This document shows, piece after piece, positions 35,712-51,075 of a stretch of DNA of 64,000 bases (positions within the stretch are counted from its first letter, which is position 1; every line of letters starts with the position of its first letter). The notes beneath the pieces were generated by a model. It was not told the DNA's origin. It saw only the letters and a program-made list of their open reading frames with translations, and did no database searches. Position numbers and translations under genes: made by a program. The DNA comes from Pseudorasbora parva (lineage: Eukaryota > Chordata > Actinopteri > Cypriniformes > Gobionidae), in contig NC_090175.1 of NCBI RefSeq assembly GCF_024679245.1, positions 48,632,930 to 48,696,929 of the forward strand, in the 5' to 3' direction.

Positions 35712-38156
35712 TCATGATTTCTGCTGGGCGGAGACCCCTTTCCAGTAGTCCAGAATGTCATGTAGGTCCTCATCTTTGGCAAACTGTACTTTCCTCCTTA
35801 ATGCATGACCTGCTGCAATGTACTCTTCCTCATCCCTATGACGTTTGCGGTGGAGTTTAAAACGTTCCCACAGGTTAAAAGAAGGCCTACAGCTGTACTC
35901 AGGACTGGAATAGCCACTTAGGTTGTGGTACTGTGGTGAGAGCTGTGAATAGGACAGCTCCCGTGGTCTTGAGCGCGTCAGCGGCTCCAGAATGGATGAC
36001 TTTCGGCTCCCCGACACCTCTATCGACTCCTCTATATGGTGGGGACCGGGGTAGGAGTGCCTATGCTCACTGTACTGTCGAATCCGCTCTGCCTCTGCCC
36101 TCAGGATCGCAGCGGCTGGAGTGACTGTTATGATTCCTGACTCATCGAGCGGAGACGCCTTCTCAATATATTTGGACTCAGATCTGTAAGCTCCTTCAGA
36201 ACGGAAAGAGCGTGGACTGCGCAGGGAACCACTCGAGGACGTGCTTGCACGCTTTTGTGGTGCGTCCATGCTGTGGTGCCTCTGTAGAGGATGATGGTAT
36301 GCTCCTTTGTACACTGGAGACAGAAAACCAGACTTGCCTGGTGGATGTTCTGAAATGAGGACTAACTGCGGCTCCGCTGTGGACACGGCGCCAGATTTCG
36401 CGGCCTGGAATGATGTTGAATCGGATTTGAGTGCGTCGATGCAGTTGTTAATGATCTGGTTCACTTTGTCCACTTCTTTTGCAATGGTTGATATCTCTGC
36501 AACGGATCCCTGGCTGGTTTCCGATGGAGGAACGCTGCATTCCCTCAAACTGCGTTCTGGTTGCTCTGATCTCACTTCCATGTAATTCCCTTTTGAAGTT
36601 TTTGGTGTCCCGGAGATCTCTTGCATCTTATACTGATCTGTGTCACTGGCAGTTGGCAAGTATGGCATCCTTTGTACTGTTTCACCAGTGGACATCATTT
36701 GCTTTTGTGACAGCTGTGAAATAGTCCCTTGTTCCAGTTCAGTTCCATATTTCATCTCAATCAAGTTTCTTTTCATCTTTTCCAGCTTCTTGCTCTTTGG
36801 CTCGTCTTGATGTTTGCGCTTTCTCAGGCAATGAAACACTACACCCAGTACGATGAGCATCCCAAAGAGACAACCGAGGATGGTCATAATGTAATGAGTG
36901 GCAGTTGAGCCATTTTTCATACGTTCTTGCAATTTCCTTGGTCCTGTGGAGATGGTCAGGCAGGTGTGGTTGAATCTTAAGGAGTTACGAATAGATGCCA
37001 CACAATATGTGTAGTTGGTGTGAGATTTAAGGTTCTGTAACTCAATTTCTTCCCTCTGGCTTTTAAGGTTTTGGATGTCAGTGAAGAAGCTGTTATTGTA
37101 CAGGACAAGAATGTACATTTTGCGAAATGGATTTGGAATCTGGATCGTGATTATTGCACTTGTGTGAGTAACTTCTTTTAATTTCATTAAAGGACGAGCA
37201 TCTGGATCAAGAAAGGTGGGACTGATGCTTATGGGCTCTTCTGGAAATGTCCCTGAGGAACAGTCATCAAGTCCGCAAGGGCTCAAATCAGGCAACATCG
37301 TGGGAGTGCTCCCGTCTGAAGAGCCGTGGATATACGGTGTCACGTTGTCATCGTTACAGACAGAGGAGAGTGCATGGAAAGCATTGCGAAATCTTGGCAT
37401 TCGGGGGTTCTGACTCAAGAGACTGTAGCCTGAAAAGCCAGCGGGTGTGTCACACACCATCCGCTCACTTGTCCGGTTTGGGAATGCAACAAGCCAGCGC
37501 AGGAATCCTAACAGCTCGCATGAGCAACTGAATGGGTTTGCATAGAGCTCGCATGTCGTAAGCTTCGATAGACCACGAAATGTAACTCCATCAAGCTGCT
37601 GAATCCTGTTCATGGAGAGGTCGATGTTTTCAATCGCAGGACATTCCCAGAAGGCATTGGCTGTGACGGTCTCGATCAGGTTAGCCTGAAGATAGAGGTA
37701 CTGTAAGCGCCCCAAGCCTCTCAGCATTCCCTCTGTCAAGTTCCTCAGCTTGTTAAAGCCAATTTGCAACACTTGCAGATTAAATTGGGCAGAGAAAGCC
37801 CCATCTTCAATGTAAGAGATGTCATTCTTAGTCAGATTCAGGTATGTGAGATTGCCGAAGCGACTTAAGGATGAAAAGTGGATGCTTCGAATCTTGTTCT
37901 CGTTGAGTCGCAGGTCAACAATTGTGCTGTTAATATGCAATGGGATATTTTCGTATGGCGGCTGGTTCTGACTGCAGATTGCCAGCCACACAAATCCCTT
38001 TTCCCCTTCAATCAGCCAGCAATCACCCTGGACAACAGGCACTCTTGTCAATGAAAGGAACACAAGAGCCATAGCCCAGCAAAGTAAGGCACTGGTCACC
38101 ATTCCTCCTCCATGTCCACTGGACCTAGACGAAATGGACATCTGTGCTTCAGTCAT
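35712..38156 (-). CDS. elfn1: elfn1: LRR/FN3 synaptic adhesion protein
   Basis: A complete 814-residue single-exon frame. Residues 1-44 end in a hydrophobic signal peptide (ALLCWAMALVFLSL; predicted cut after VVQG before DCWL). An LRR N-cap (C46, C61) is followed by about five leucine-rich repeats (80-205), an LRR C-cap (C211, C213, C235, C267), a fibronectin III domain (about 315-405), a transmembrane helix (422-444, IMTILGCLFGMLIVLGVVF) and a ~370-residue cytoplasmic tail. The tail ends RRKVQFAKDEDLHDILDYWK, and KVQF is an RVxF-type PP1-docking site. This matches the ELFN family (PP1 regulatory subunits 28/29). ELFN1 acts postsynaptically and recruits group III mGluRs in trans. LRR wording (FVWLAICSQNQPPYE, LSMNRIQQLDG) and the neighbouring mad1l1 favour elfn1 over elfn2. 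There are at least eight N-glycosylation sequons. Start: M1, M6 and M19 are all possible. M19 gives a conventional signal peptide, and an in-frame stop at 38228-38226 bars further extension. No damage is seen. Confidence 0.95.
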   Translation of the reverse strand: MTEAQMSISSRSSGHGGGMVTSALLCWAMALVFLSLTRVPVVQGDCWLIEGEKGFVWLAICSQNQPPYENIPLHINSTIVDLRLNENKIRSIHFSSLSRFGNLTYLNLTKNDISYIEDGAFSAQFNLQVLQIGFNKLRNLTEGMLRGLGRLQYLYLQANLIETVTANAFWECPAIENIDLSMNRIQQLDGVTFRGLSKLTTCELYANPFSCSCELLGFLRWLVAFPNRTSERMVCDTPAGFSGYSLLSQNPRMPRFRNAFHALSSVCNDDNVTPYIHGSSDGSTPTMLPDLSPCGLDDCSSGTFPEEPISISPTFLDPDARPLMKLKEVTHTSAIITIQIPNPFRKMYILVLYNNSFFTDIQNLKSQREEIELQNLKSHTNYTYCVASIRNSLRFNHTCLTISTGPRKLQERMKNGSTATHYIMTILGCLFGMLIVLGVVFHCLRKRKHQDEPKSKKLEKMKRNLIEMKYGTELEQGTISQLSQKQMMSTGETVQRMPYLPTASDTDQYKMQEISGTPKTSKGNYMEVRSEQPERSLRECSVPPSETSQGSVAEISTIAKEVDKVNQIINNCIDALKSDSTSFQAAKSGAVSTAEPQLVLISEHPPGKSGFLSPVYKGAYHHPLQRHHSMDAPQKRASTSSSGSLRSPRSFRSEGAYRSESKYIEKASPLDESGIITVTPAAAILRAEAERIRQYSEHRHSYPGPHHIEESIEVSGSRKSSILEPLTRSRPRELSYSQLSPQYHNLSGYSSPEYSCRPSFNLWERFKLHRKRHRDEEEYIAAGHALRRKVQFAKDEDLHDILDYWKGVSAQQKS

Positions 38157-38523
38157 AGCTCCAGCAGGTTTTGTTTTGTTGTTGTTTAAACGGGTTATTA
38201 TCTTTAGCAGAATTTCACCAGATATTCAACAAGTCTTTGATTGTAATTGGATGTAATGTTGAAGTCACATGGATGATTGTTCAGTGCTGTTAGGAATATC
38301 AGCTTATAGGAATAAAAATATTTTGTAGTGTGTGCTTGATGTCTTGTCACACTGGAATGGAAGTTTCACTTATGACCAGTCTTGTTTGTGTGCATTAGCT
38401 TTTCAGATAGCGTATCTGAGCATTTCCATGCGTAGTCTCCCACAGGACAGGAAGTGCTTGTGTTTTCCGAGGATCTCATTTCTCATCAGATTCCCTCTCA
38501 TGACCAGATTTTCGTTTTGCGTC
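38157..38523 (-). other. elfn1: elfn1 5' UTR part of the coding exon
   Basis: This is the leader between the predicted splice acceptor and the start codon. On the - strand it contains several upstream ATGs (for example near 38475 and 38270) and an in-frame stop at 38228-38226. Further 5' exons and the promoter must lie at higher coordinates, possibly beyond the window. Confidence 0.55.
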
Positions 38524-38529
38524 CTGCAG
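38524..38529 (-). promoter_or_regulatory. elfn1: 3' splice site before the elfn1 coding exon
   Basis: On the - strand the sequence TGTTCTTTCTTATTTCTGCAG precedes GACGC. It is a strong pyrimidine tract plus CAG, placed 367 nt upstream of the start codon, and fits ELFN genes, whose coding exon is preceded by non-coding exons. Confidence 0.65.
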
Positions 38530-42615
<4,086 letters not shown>

Positions 42616-42616
<1 letters not shown>

Positions 42617-43480
42617 TTGATTGTAGTTGCTTGTGGCCTAAAATAACACTCCTTTTTATGATCAATAAACAACTATGTGACTCTGTGACATTAGATTAAG
42701 CCACTAGCTCTGGGCAAACATAAGAGAAACAGTTATCCCCATGTATTTTCTTCCTCACTCTCTCTCCCTAGCTTCTGTTTTTCTATCCCAGAATCTTAGG
42801 TTTCTGGGTGTAATTTGTGATATTGGAGACATTAGTCTTCTAAAAGTAAACAGACTGTAAACATGTCAAGATGCATCAAAGTGACATGAGGTGATTAATG
42901 TAATATGACATTCATTTACACGCTAATAAATTACAGCATCGGATATGGAATAGAGGATATATGAAGCATACAATTACACAGCCTATCTTAGTTTACATAT
43001 CAGATACAGTATATACATCAGATTTATCAGATGTATTTTTTTATATTTAGCGGTGCTTGCTAGAACAAATTTCACTTCTGTTTGGGCTCAAACTTAAGGC
43101 AAGGGGTTTAAACTAATCTTTAATCTCTAATCTTCACGGTACTTTAGACCGACAACAGGGCTGGGGTAAAAAAAGTTCCAGGGACAAAATGTTTTGGGTA
43201 ATTTTGGTGAAAATGGGGCTTCAGTAAAGTTTAAGTGTATTAATAAAAAAAAAGTAAATAAATAATTTGCTTTCAAAATTGCCAACATGATCAAACATTT
43301 TATTTTATCCATTTGCCAATAGTTTTTTCATTCAAATTAAAAATAATAATTATTATTGGTTGCTCCCACATGTGAACTGTCCTTTTAATTGATTAACAAA
43401 CCTATAACAAAAAATGAAATAACAACAACAAAAAAAAACCTATTTAATAATTGATTATATTTACTTTTACCTTTAAAGGG
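42616..43480. other. Upstream elfn1 region, nothing recognised
   Basis: AT-rich with no gene or repeat that I can name. Confidence 0.45.
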
Positions 43481-43481
43481 G

Positions 43482-43715
43482 TTAGTTCACCTCAAAATTC
43501 TGTCATTAATTACTCATCCTTGTGTCGTTCCAAACCCATAGACTTTCGTTCATCCTCGGGACACAAATGCAGATATTTTTAATGAAAACAGAGAGATTTC
43601 TCTCCATTGACAATTGCTTCATAAAATCTTAATAAAGGTTAAACCAAAGATCATCATTTGTCATGTTTGAAACAACATGAGGGTGAGCAATTAATTACAG
43701 AAATTTTAATGTTGG
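43482..43715. mobile_element. Family A dispersed element (copy 4, inverted, short)
   Basis: It begins GGGGTTAGTTCACCTCAAAA, the inverse of the family A terminus, followed by TGTCATTAATTACTCATCC and GTGTCGTTCCAAACCCATA. The right part is a divergent repetition (ACAACATGAGGGTGAGCAAT). Confidence 0.7.
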
Positions 43716-45061
43716 TGACTGCATTATTTTACATGCTATCACTTGTTTCTGCTTCTTCATGTGTTTGGATCAGAAGATTCAGTACTCTTTTAAAAGATGT
43801 TATAGCCGCCTCTTCCATATAACAGTGAAAACGCAGAAAACTGAAAATTTTCCATCAATGGTGGAGAAGTGTTGTCTCACAAATGACAGACATTTTCATC
43901 AATGGTGGGGAAACGGTTAAACAGTTTAAAGCGAATTAGAATAGTGAACAGTTATGTGTTATAAACTGCCATAGCTGCTCTCACAAATATGGTGATCGTT
44001 ACTCAGGATGCAATGCACAATGACGTAGATTCCCTCCTTTTTCCATTGATCTGATTAAAAACAACTTTCATTAGGCAAGATGTTGCTGTGGCTTTCAATG
44101 CAGCAAACACACTTCTTCAGAGGAAAAAACGAAACAAAGCAAAGGACAGGACAGGAGCAAACAGCGCTTATACAATTCCATACAGTATAGAAGCACTCAG
44201 GAAATGACTTTAAAACATCTTCCTCTACGGACCTCAAAGCGTTCGGATAAACACTACAGAGTGCGGCACAAATGGGCAGTTGCTAATTTGTTTGTGTGTA
44301 GATGTGCATTGGAGTGTGTTTGTAAAGCTGAAATAATTGTGTAATGGCCATTGTTTAGTGAGTGGGTGTTCAGTGACACATAATTGGACAGGGTTCAGGT
44401 CACGCAGCAAACACACACACACTGTGGTTCACATCTGCTGAGCTCTTGAAACACCCAAGGGGAAGCCTTTTTGTGTGCCAATTCATCTCTGTCCTTATCT
44501 GATTAAGAAAACAAGAGAAATCCAAATGTTTGAGTGAATCAGGGAATGCTTTTGAAAACAAGACATGGTATAGGGGCCTACTTGTCCACGGGGACCGTCT
44601 CCATGGTTACCCTGCTTCTGCTGACAGGCGGTGCTACCCATAGGGCTATCTGATTTGCACAGTTATGATTAGACTGAAACTACAGATGGCACGGAACTTC
44701 CTACCTAGTCAACTCTGCAGTCTGCGCCGCAGACAGGAGACGAACATGAAGCAGTGGTGCGTGTAGATGTGATTGGGCGTACGTAGCATGTTTGAACCGT
44801 GGGAAGGAAGAACCGGTTTATGGACGGATGTGGCTCGTTCGCACCTCACAATGCAAGCCTCCACATTTGACCTCCACATGAAAAATGTCATAGAAGGGAG
44901 ATTTTTAAAAGGTTGCTAGGTAGCGAGAAAGCGGGGATTATACACAAAAGTAAAAGCAGGCGAGAAAGGTAAGACATTTGAGATTGGAACAGAATAAGGT
45001 CCTTTTTAGAAACAATGGTAGGCTACTTGTTAAATTTAAACCAGAATATCCCAAGATATTG
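43716..45061. other. Upstream elfn1 region, nothing recognised
   Basis: A small local duplication is seen near 43853-43915 (CATCAATGGTGG twice, about 47 bp apart). Otherwise unremarkable. Confidence 0.4.
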
Positions 45062-45345
45062 TCTATTAATTTATTTGAATTATGAACACTATTCAAAAGT
45101 TAAGGATAAGAAATTACTTTTTATTCAGCAAGGATGCATTCAATTAATAAAAATGTGACTGTTAAGACATTTGTAGTGTTTTGATTTCAAATAATGAAAA
45201 AAAATATTAAGCAGCAAACAGTTTTTAACACTGAAAATAATAAGCAATGTTTCTTGAGCACCAGATCAGCCTATTAGAACGATTTCTGAAGGCCGAAGAC
45301 TTGGAGTAATGATGCTGGAAATGTACTTTAAATCACAAAATAAAT
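45062..45345. repeat. Family E dispersed repeat (copy 1)
   Basis: TCAGCAAGGATGCATTCAAT, then TTTCTTGAGCACCAGATCAG and GGAGTAATGATGCTGGAAAT, are landmarks of a long AT-rich repeat common in cyprinids. Other pieces lie at 52718-53045 (inverted), 58990-59190 and 60003-60175. Confidence 0.6.
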
Positions 45346-45755
45346 CAGTATTAAGTATAGAATAATTGATGGTGTGCTGTTGAATTATGAATTATGTGAA
45401 TTATTCAACCCTGGTGCGGATGATATTTCTAATAATTCAAAGGCCCGGGGTCAATTATTCTGCTTATACTATGGTTACTTACCACACATCAAAACATTGT
45501 TCAGATGATTTATTTCAAGACATTTGTCAAGTGTTTGTCCTTAAAACACTCGTTCGTGGGGCTAATTTCTCACACATCTAATCCCAAGACTCCGTTGCTA
45601 ATTCCAAAACGTCATTTTAGAGCTAGTAATAGAGACTTGAGCCACTGATAGCAGACTTGCAGTTATTAGAGAGAGAGGGAAATGTGAATTACCTCAGTCT
45701 GCGCGTCTCTTTCAACAGTTCGGAAGCAGCGTCTCTACGGTTAGTTTAGAATATA

Positions 45756-47385
45756 CAGTCTTGTTCAAAATAATAGCAGTACAATGTGACTAACCAGAAT
45801 AATCAAGGTTTTTAGTATATTTTTTATTGCTACGTGGCAAACAAGTTACCAGTAGGTTCAGTAGATTGTCAGAAAACAAATGAGACCCAGCATTCATGAT
45901 ATGCACGCTCTTAAGGCTGTGCAATTGGGCAATTAGTTGAAAGGGGTGTGTTAAAAAAAATAGCAGTGTCTACCTTTGACTGTACAAACTCAAAACTATT
46001 TTGTACAAACATTTTTTTTTTCTGGGATTTAGCAATCCTGTGAATCACTAAACTAATATTTAGTTGTATGACCACAGTTTTTTAAAACTGCTTGACATCT
46101 GTGTGGCATGGAGTCAACCAACTTGTGGCACCTCTCAGCTGTTATTCCACTCCATGATTCTTTAACAACATTCCACAATTCATTCACATTTCTTGGTTTT
46201 ACTTCAGAAACAGCATTTTTGATATCACCCCACAAGCTCTCAATTGGATTAAGGTCTGGAGATTGGGCTGGCCACTCCATAACATTAATTTTGTTGGTTT
46301 GGAACCAAGACTTTGCCCGTTTACTAGTGTGTTTTGGCTCATTGTCTTGTTGAAACAACCGTTTCAAGGGCATGTCCTCTTCAGCATAGGGCAACATGAC
46401 CTCTTCAAGTATTTTAACATATGCAAACTGATCCATGATCCCTGGTATGCGATAAATAGGCCCAACACCATAGTAGGAGAAACATGCCCATATCATGACG
46501 CTTGCACCTCCATGCTTCACTGTCTTCACTGTGTACTGTGGCTTGAATTCAGAGTTTGGGGGTCGTCTCACAAACCGCCTGTGGCCCTTGGACCCAAAAA
46601 GAACAATTTTACTCTCATCAGTCCACAAAATGTTCCTCCATTTCACTTTAGGCCAGTTGATGTGTTCTTTGGCAAATTGTAACCTCTTCTGCACATGCCT
46701 TTTTTTTAACAGAGGGACTTTGCGGGGGATTCTTGAAAATAGATTAGCTTCACACAGACGTCTTCTAACTGTCACAGTACTTACAGGTAACTCCAGACTG
46801 TCTTTGATCATCCTGGAGGTGATCATTGGCTGAGCCTTTGCCATTCTGGTTATTCTTCTATCCATTTTGATGGTTGTCTTCCGTTTTCTTCCACGTCTCT
46901 CTGGTTTTGCTCTTTATTTTAAGGCATTGGAGATCATTTTAGCTGAACAGCCTATCATTTTTTGCACCTCTTTATAGGTTTTCCCCTCTCTAATCAACTT
47001 TTTAATCAAAGTACGCTGTTCTTCTGAACAATGTCTTGAACGACCCATTTTCCTCAGCTTTCAAATGCATGTTCAACAAGTGTTGGCTTCATCCTTAAAT
47101 AGGGGCCACCTGATTCACACCTGTTTCTTCACAAAATTGATGACCTCAGTGATTGAATGCCACACTGCTATTTTTTTGAACACACCCCTTTCAACTAATT
47201 CAACTAATTGCCCAATTGCACAGCCTTAAGAGCGTGCATATCATGAATGCTGGGTCTCATTTGTTTTCTGAGAATCTACTGAACCTACTGGTAACTTGTT
47301 TGCCACGTAGCAATAAAAAAATATACGAAAAACCTTGATTATTCTGGTTAGTCACATTGTACTGCTATTATTTTGAACAATACTG
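45756..47385 (-). mobile_element. Tc1/mariner element, complete ends (family F, copy 1)
   Basis: 1630 bp with ~210-bp terminal inverted repeats and TA on both outer sides (45754-45755 and 47386-47387). Each arm carries the motif AATAGCAGT twice, at its outer end (TTCAAAATAATAGCAGT) and about 200 bp inward (AAAAAATAGCAGTGT; 45955-45969 and 47163-47178). This is the IR/DR layout known from Sleeping Beauty-type elements. It contains one transposase gene with a nonsense codon. It is near-identical to 56158-57762. Confidence 0.93.
46053..47048 (-). pseudogene. Tc1 transposase with nonsense codon (family F, copy 1)
   Basis: From ATG 47048-47046 the frame reads [14 protein letters not shown], a helix-turn-helix region, then hits TAA at 46916-46914, where the sister copy has TGG (Trp). 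Beyond it the frame stays open to the stop at 46053. It keeps a GRKRK basic linker, WTDESK (first Asp), FQQDNEPKHT (second Asp intact; the Asp two residues on is Glu) and DLNPIESLW (catalytic Glu). The intended length is 331 residues, typical for DD34E transposases. The only evident block is the early stop, so full-length protein is not made. Restart at a downstream Met (46865) would lack the DNA-binding half. Confidence 0.92.
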
Positions 47386-47592
47386 TATATATATAATTGT
47401 TAATGTCTGTTTCTGTTTTTAAGTCTATAAAAGAACCCTGTAAAAAAAAAAAAAACATTAATTGAATTGATTTGGTTGAATTGAAATTCTGTGAATTGAT
47501 GCAATTTAAATCACAGAAATTCAATTCAGTCAACTGAAAAATTTAGATGTGATCAGTCACTAGAAAATGTTTAATTGGAGACCTGATTTTTT

Positions 47593-47874
47593 TTTTTACA
47601 GTGAACATTTATCCATCATAAAAAGGCTCCACACGGCTCCAGGGGATTAATAAAGGCCTTCTGAAGCGAAGTGATGCGCTTGTGTGAGAAAAAATATCCT
47701 TCAAAACATAAATGGCCATTCACTGCCATTATAAAGCTTGGAAGAGACAGGACATTTTTAATATAACTATTATATTCATCTGAAAGAAGAATGTCATATA
47801 CACCTAGGATGACTTGAGGTTGAGTAACCATGGGTTAATTTTCATTTTTGGGTGACCTATCCCTTTAAGAGGTT
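47593..47874. mobile_element. Family A-like dispersed repeat (divergent)
   Basis: It ends TTTTGGGTGACCTATCCCT before TTAA (47875-47878), a variant of the family A terminus, and is preceded by TGACTTGAGGTTGAGTAA. The left end is approximate. Confidence 0.5.
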
Positions 47875-47878
47875 AAAG

Positions 47879-49267
47879 CATTTCATAAAAAGTTTGTTTT
47901 TTTCTTGTTCTTAGTCGCCTTTTCACGCAGTCGGCTATCATTTATTTTCATGTCATTGCGCCCTAGAAATACATCTATAAAATGATTTCTCAAAAAGAGA
48001 GGAAATGATCTTTGGTTGCTATCATGTATCTACCCAAGCACAAGATCAGTCTCTTCCATCTTCTGATATTTATACAGCACCACCTATGTAATGATGCTTG
48101 TCTGATATTCATTTGCTGTGCTTTCAGGGTCAAAGCTGAAATTGCTCAAAAAAAAAAAAAAAACACACACACCTGCGCTCAACACTGCATTGGAGGTGAT
48201 ACTTCGCCATATTGTTTGCTGCATTGGAATTGTATGCTTTTCTCATGCACTTTATGCTGCAGATGAAGTACGTAATTACTTGTGAGAATAAACACAATTA
48301 TTTGGGTGTGAATTCTTTTTTTCTATGCTTTCTTGTGTATGCTGTGTGTGATGTGGTTGTGCGCTCATACTAGGAGATTAGACTGTACATTGGCTCAGAC
48401 TAAAAGTGTCAGGTCTTTTCACTGCCAACTTTGAGAAAGCTGCATAAATTTGCACGTCTTTCCACAGCATGGAGCTATTTTTGAACTTGGCAGCCATTGA
48501 TATAGAGTTTATCCTGGAACAAGAGAAGGGGGAACAGAAGCCATGACATACAAAGTGCAGATTATACAAGACCAAAGTTCTTCCCTGATGAGACCACCAA
48601 GGATTCCCTCTGCACAGAGCACTGTAGCCTAAACATAACACCAAACTGAAATCTGTTGTCATTTATTTACTCATCATGCTGTTATTTTGAATGGGTCTTG
48701 TCGTCTTTTGCACTTTTCAGAACATGCAATGTGCAATATGTCATTTATTTATAATGACATTAATGAACACACATGATTTACTATGTAGGGCAGATTCTTT
48801 TACTTCATGAGAAGTCAGATATTGTGTAAATGTTGTCTGTTTCATTAATGTGTAGCGTTAACAGATGTGAAGTGCACAGGATTAAAGCACCACTTCATTG
48901 TAGATGTGTTTGTGAATCTGTATGAGAGTGAGGGTGCTTAAGCATATGAATTTGGCCCTGGGAAATTTTGATGCCTAATGACGTTCCTTCACACTCCAGA
49001 AATCTGTTCCATTGCTTTTGCAGAGTACAGATCATGAAAACAGGAAAAAACAAACTAATACTATTACATTTCAAAAGCATCCTGTGACAAATGGGTTACT
49101 GAAGCTGCAAGAAAGGGGAAATTATTTTCTGTTGCTATAGATTAGTGTTAATTTAGTGTAATTTATATATAGTCCTTATTAAAATGTTATTTTTATATGT
49201 GCTTTATTTTTAGTATTTTATGTTATTTTGTCATTTTGTTTTTGTTTTTAATAAATTCGTTTTTTCA

Positions 49268-49269
<2 letters not shown>
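47879..49269. other. Upstream elfn1 region, nothing recognised
   Basis: A run of A followed by (CA)n lies at 48149-48172. No gene seen. Confidence 0.45.

Positions 49270-49271
<2 letters not shown>

Positions 49272-49346
<75 letters not shown>
49272..49346. repeat. (AT)n microsatellite
   Basis: About 37 AT units. Confidence 0.97.
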
Positions 49347-49350
<4 letters not shown>

Positions 49351-49531
49351 CTGGTATTTAATAGTTTAAATCGTTTTAGTTAACAGTAACAACAGTCATG
49401 CATGTAGTAATTATGCAGCTAGGGTGTTATTTTTTTTACATATTGAAATCTGCCACAACAAATACCTGGTCTAAAGTCAATAGCACAGTCTTTTTTTGTT
49501 ATTTAAAGGGCGTGTTAGTAATATTCGTGCT

Positions 49532-49896
49532 CCAACTTTATATTAGGTAGCCTTTACTACTGTACTTACACCAAAAATAAGTACAATATTCTTATTGTGT
49601 TCATATTGTATTGCAAAACACTTTTGCTGATATTGATGTGGGATACGGGTAAATTTAGGGACAGGTGTGGTGGTCTGGGTAAGTTTAAGGGTAGGGTTAC
49701 ATTTAGGGGAAGTGTCAACAGTGTCATAAATGTAATTACAGATGTAATTACATGCAGGTATTTTTATTATTTTATTTTTTGATATTTTTTAATGTAAATA
49801 CAATGTAAAAACATGTATGTACACAATAAGTGAATTGTATCAAATTATTCATTTAAATATTAGTTTAGTAGTTAAGGCCACCTAATATAAAGTGGG
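49532..49896. mobile_element. MITE with CCNACTTTATATTAGGT ends
   Basis: The left end CCAACTTTATATTAGGTAGCC matches, inverted, the right end (CCCACTTTATATTAGGTGGCC). The interior includes GATGTGGGATACGGGTAAA and GGGTAAGTTTAAGGGTAGGG, characteristic of a common fish repeat. No coding capacity. Confidence 0.7.
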
Positions 49897-50039
49897 ATTC
49901 ATATGCTGATACACAATGCATGTACCCTCAGATTATCACACACACAGGGACGTGCAGCAGCACACAAAGATTTTTAAATATTAAAAATAAGGTTCAGTTT
50001 TTCCAATCGCAAATCTTTCTGCATCTTTCCAGTGTGTAA

Positions 50040-50650
50040 AAAACATAGACCGTAAAAAAATATGGACGACTCGACATCATCCGTTTCCGCTTGCCAGAGT
50101 TGAAGCTTTCAGGCGGCCTGCACGGCGCTGACATCTTGGGACTGAGTCTGCGCAGTCGAGAGCAGGAAGTAAAGCAGGAAGTACAGCCGTGATATCAAAA
50201 GCCCGCCCACACTCTCGCAGATGCAGAACAATTAATTATGTTGGTGTGAAATAAACAGTTATGGAAATGTAGAAATTAAAGCTAAAGCACCAATCTGCTC
50301 CCAAAAATCCAGAAAAAAGTCTGTTAGTGCCTCAGTGACAACTTCACTCAGAGAAGACGTCGACCTCAGCTGTCAATCATGACGTTTTTATAGCATCAAA
50401 TAACTAACTAAAACTAAACTTATTTTAAAAACGAACACTTGAAATGAAATCATCGTGATGATAACTGCCTTCAATGACATAAACTAACTTTGGGGAAAAA
50501 ATATTTGTAGTGTAATTTTATTGTTTAGTTTGGCTCGTGTTTATTAGAAAACACAGAGAGGCGGCTATACTGTGACTGGTCACCTGGGGGCGATCGAGGC
50601 GCGAAAGCTTCAGGTTCTGAGAGGGAGACTGCAGGCTTGGTACAAACTAA
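50040..50650. repeat. Probable dispersed repeat (ACATAGACCGTAAAAAAATA end)
   Basis: It begins with a sequence I associate with a common fish MITE and is GC-richer than its flanks in its first 180 bp (GCCCGCCCACACTCTCGC). The right limit is uncertain. Confidence 0.4.
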
Positions 50651-50814
50651 CCAGATTGCAGAGGGGTCTTTTGGTTACAGTGCTTACTTCCCTTTTATTT
50701 GTATTTTTTTAACAATATCTTTAGATTTATTTTTCTATTACTTTTTTTTTTAATTAAGTACATTTAATTTACTTGATTTTTTTATTACTTATTTATTAAA
50801 TAGCCCAAGTAAAA

Positions 50815-51010
50815 CACACACACACACGTTTGTGATTGTGAATTGTGGGGACATTCCATAGGTGTAATGTTTTTTTATACAGTACAAACCATATTTTCTA
50901 TCCCCACTGCCCCTAAAACTACCCATCACAGGAAACTGCACTACTCCAAAAAGAAAAACTCATCCTGTATGATTTATAAGCCTTTTGAAACATGAGTAAT
51001 GTCCTCATGT

Positions 51011-51074
<64 letters not shown>
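50815..51074. repeat. Dispersed repeat with (CA)n core
   Basis: TTGTGGGGACATTCCATAGG, ATACAGTACAAACCATATTT and CATCCTGTATGATTTATAAG are landmarks of a known fish repeat type. It ends in a pure (CA)n at 51013-51074. Confidence 0.65.

Positions 51075-51075
<1 letters not shown>

Noticed and set aside
35712..38156. elfn2 instead of elfn1
   Set aside because: LRR-region wording fits ELFN1 better and the convergent neighbour is mad1l1, the known neighbour of ELFN1.
46108..46833. Overlapping + strand frames in the Tc1 copy (and 56508-57233 in its sister)
   Set aside because: Shadows of the - strand transposase.
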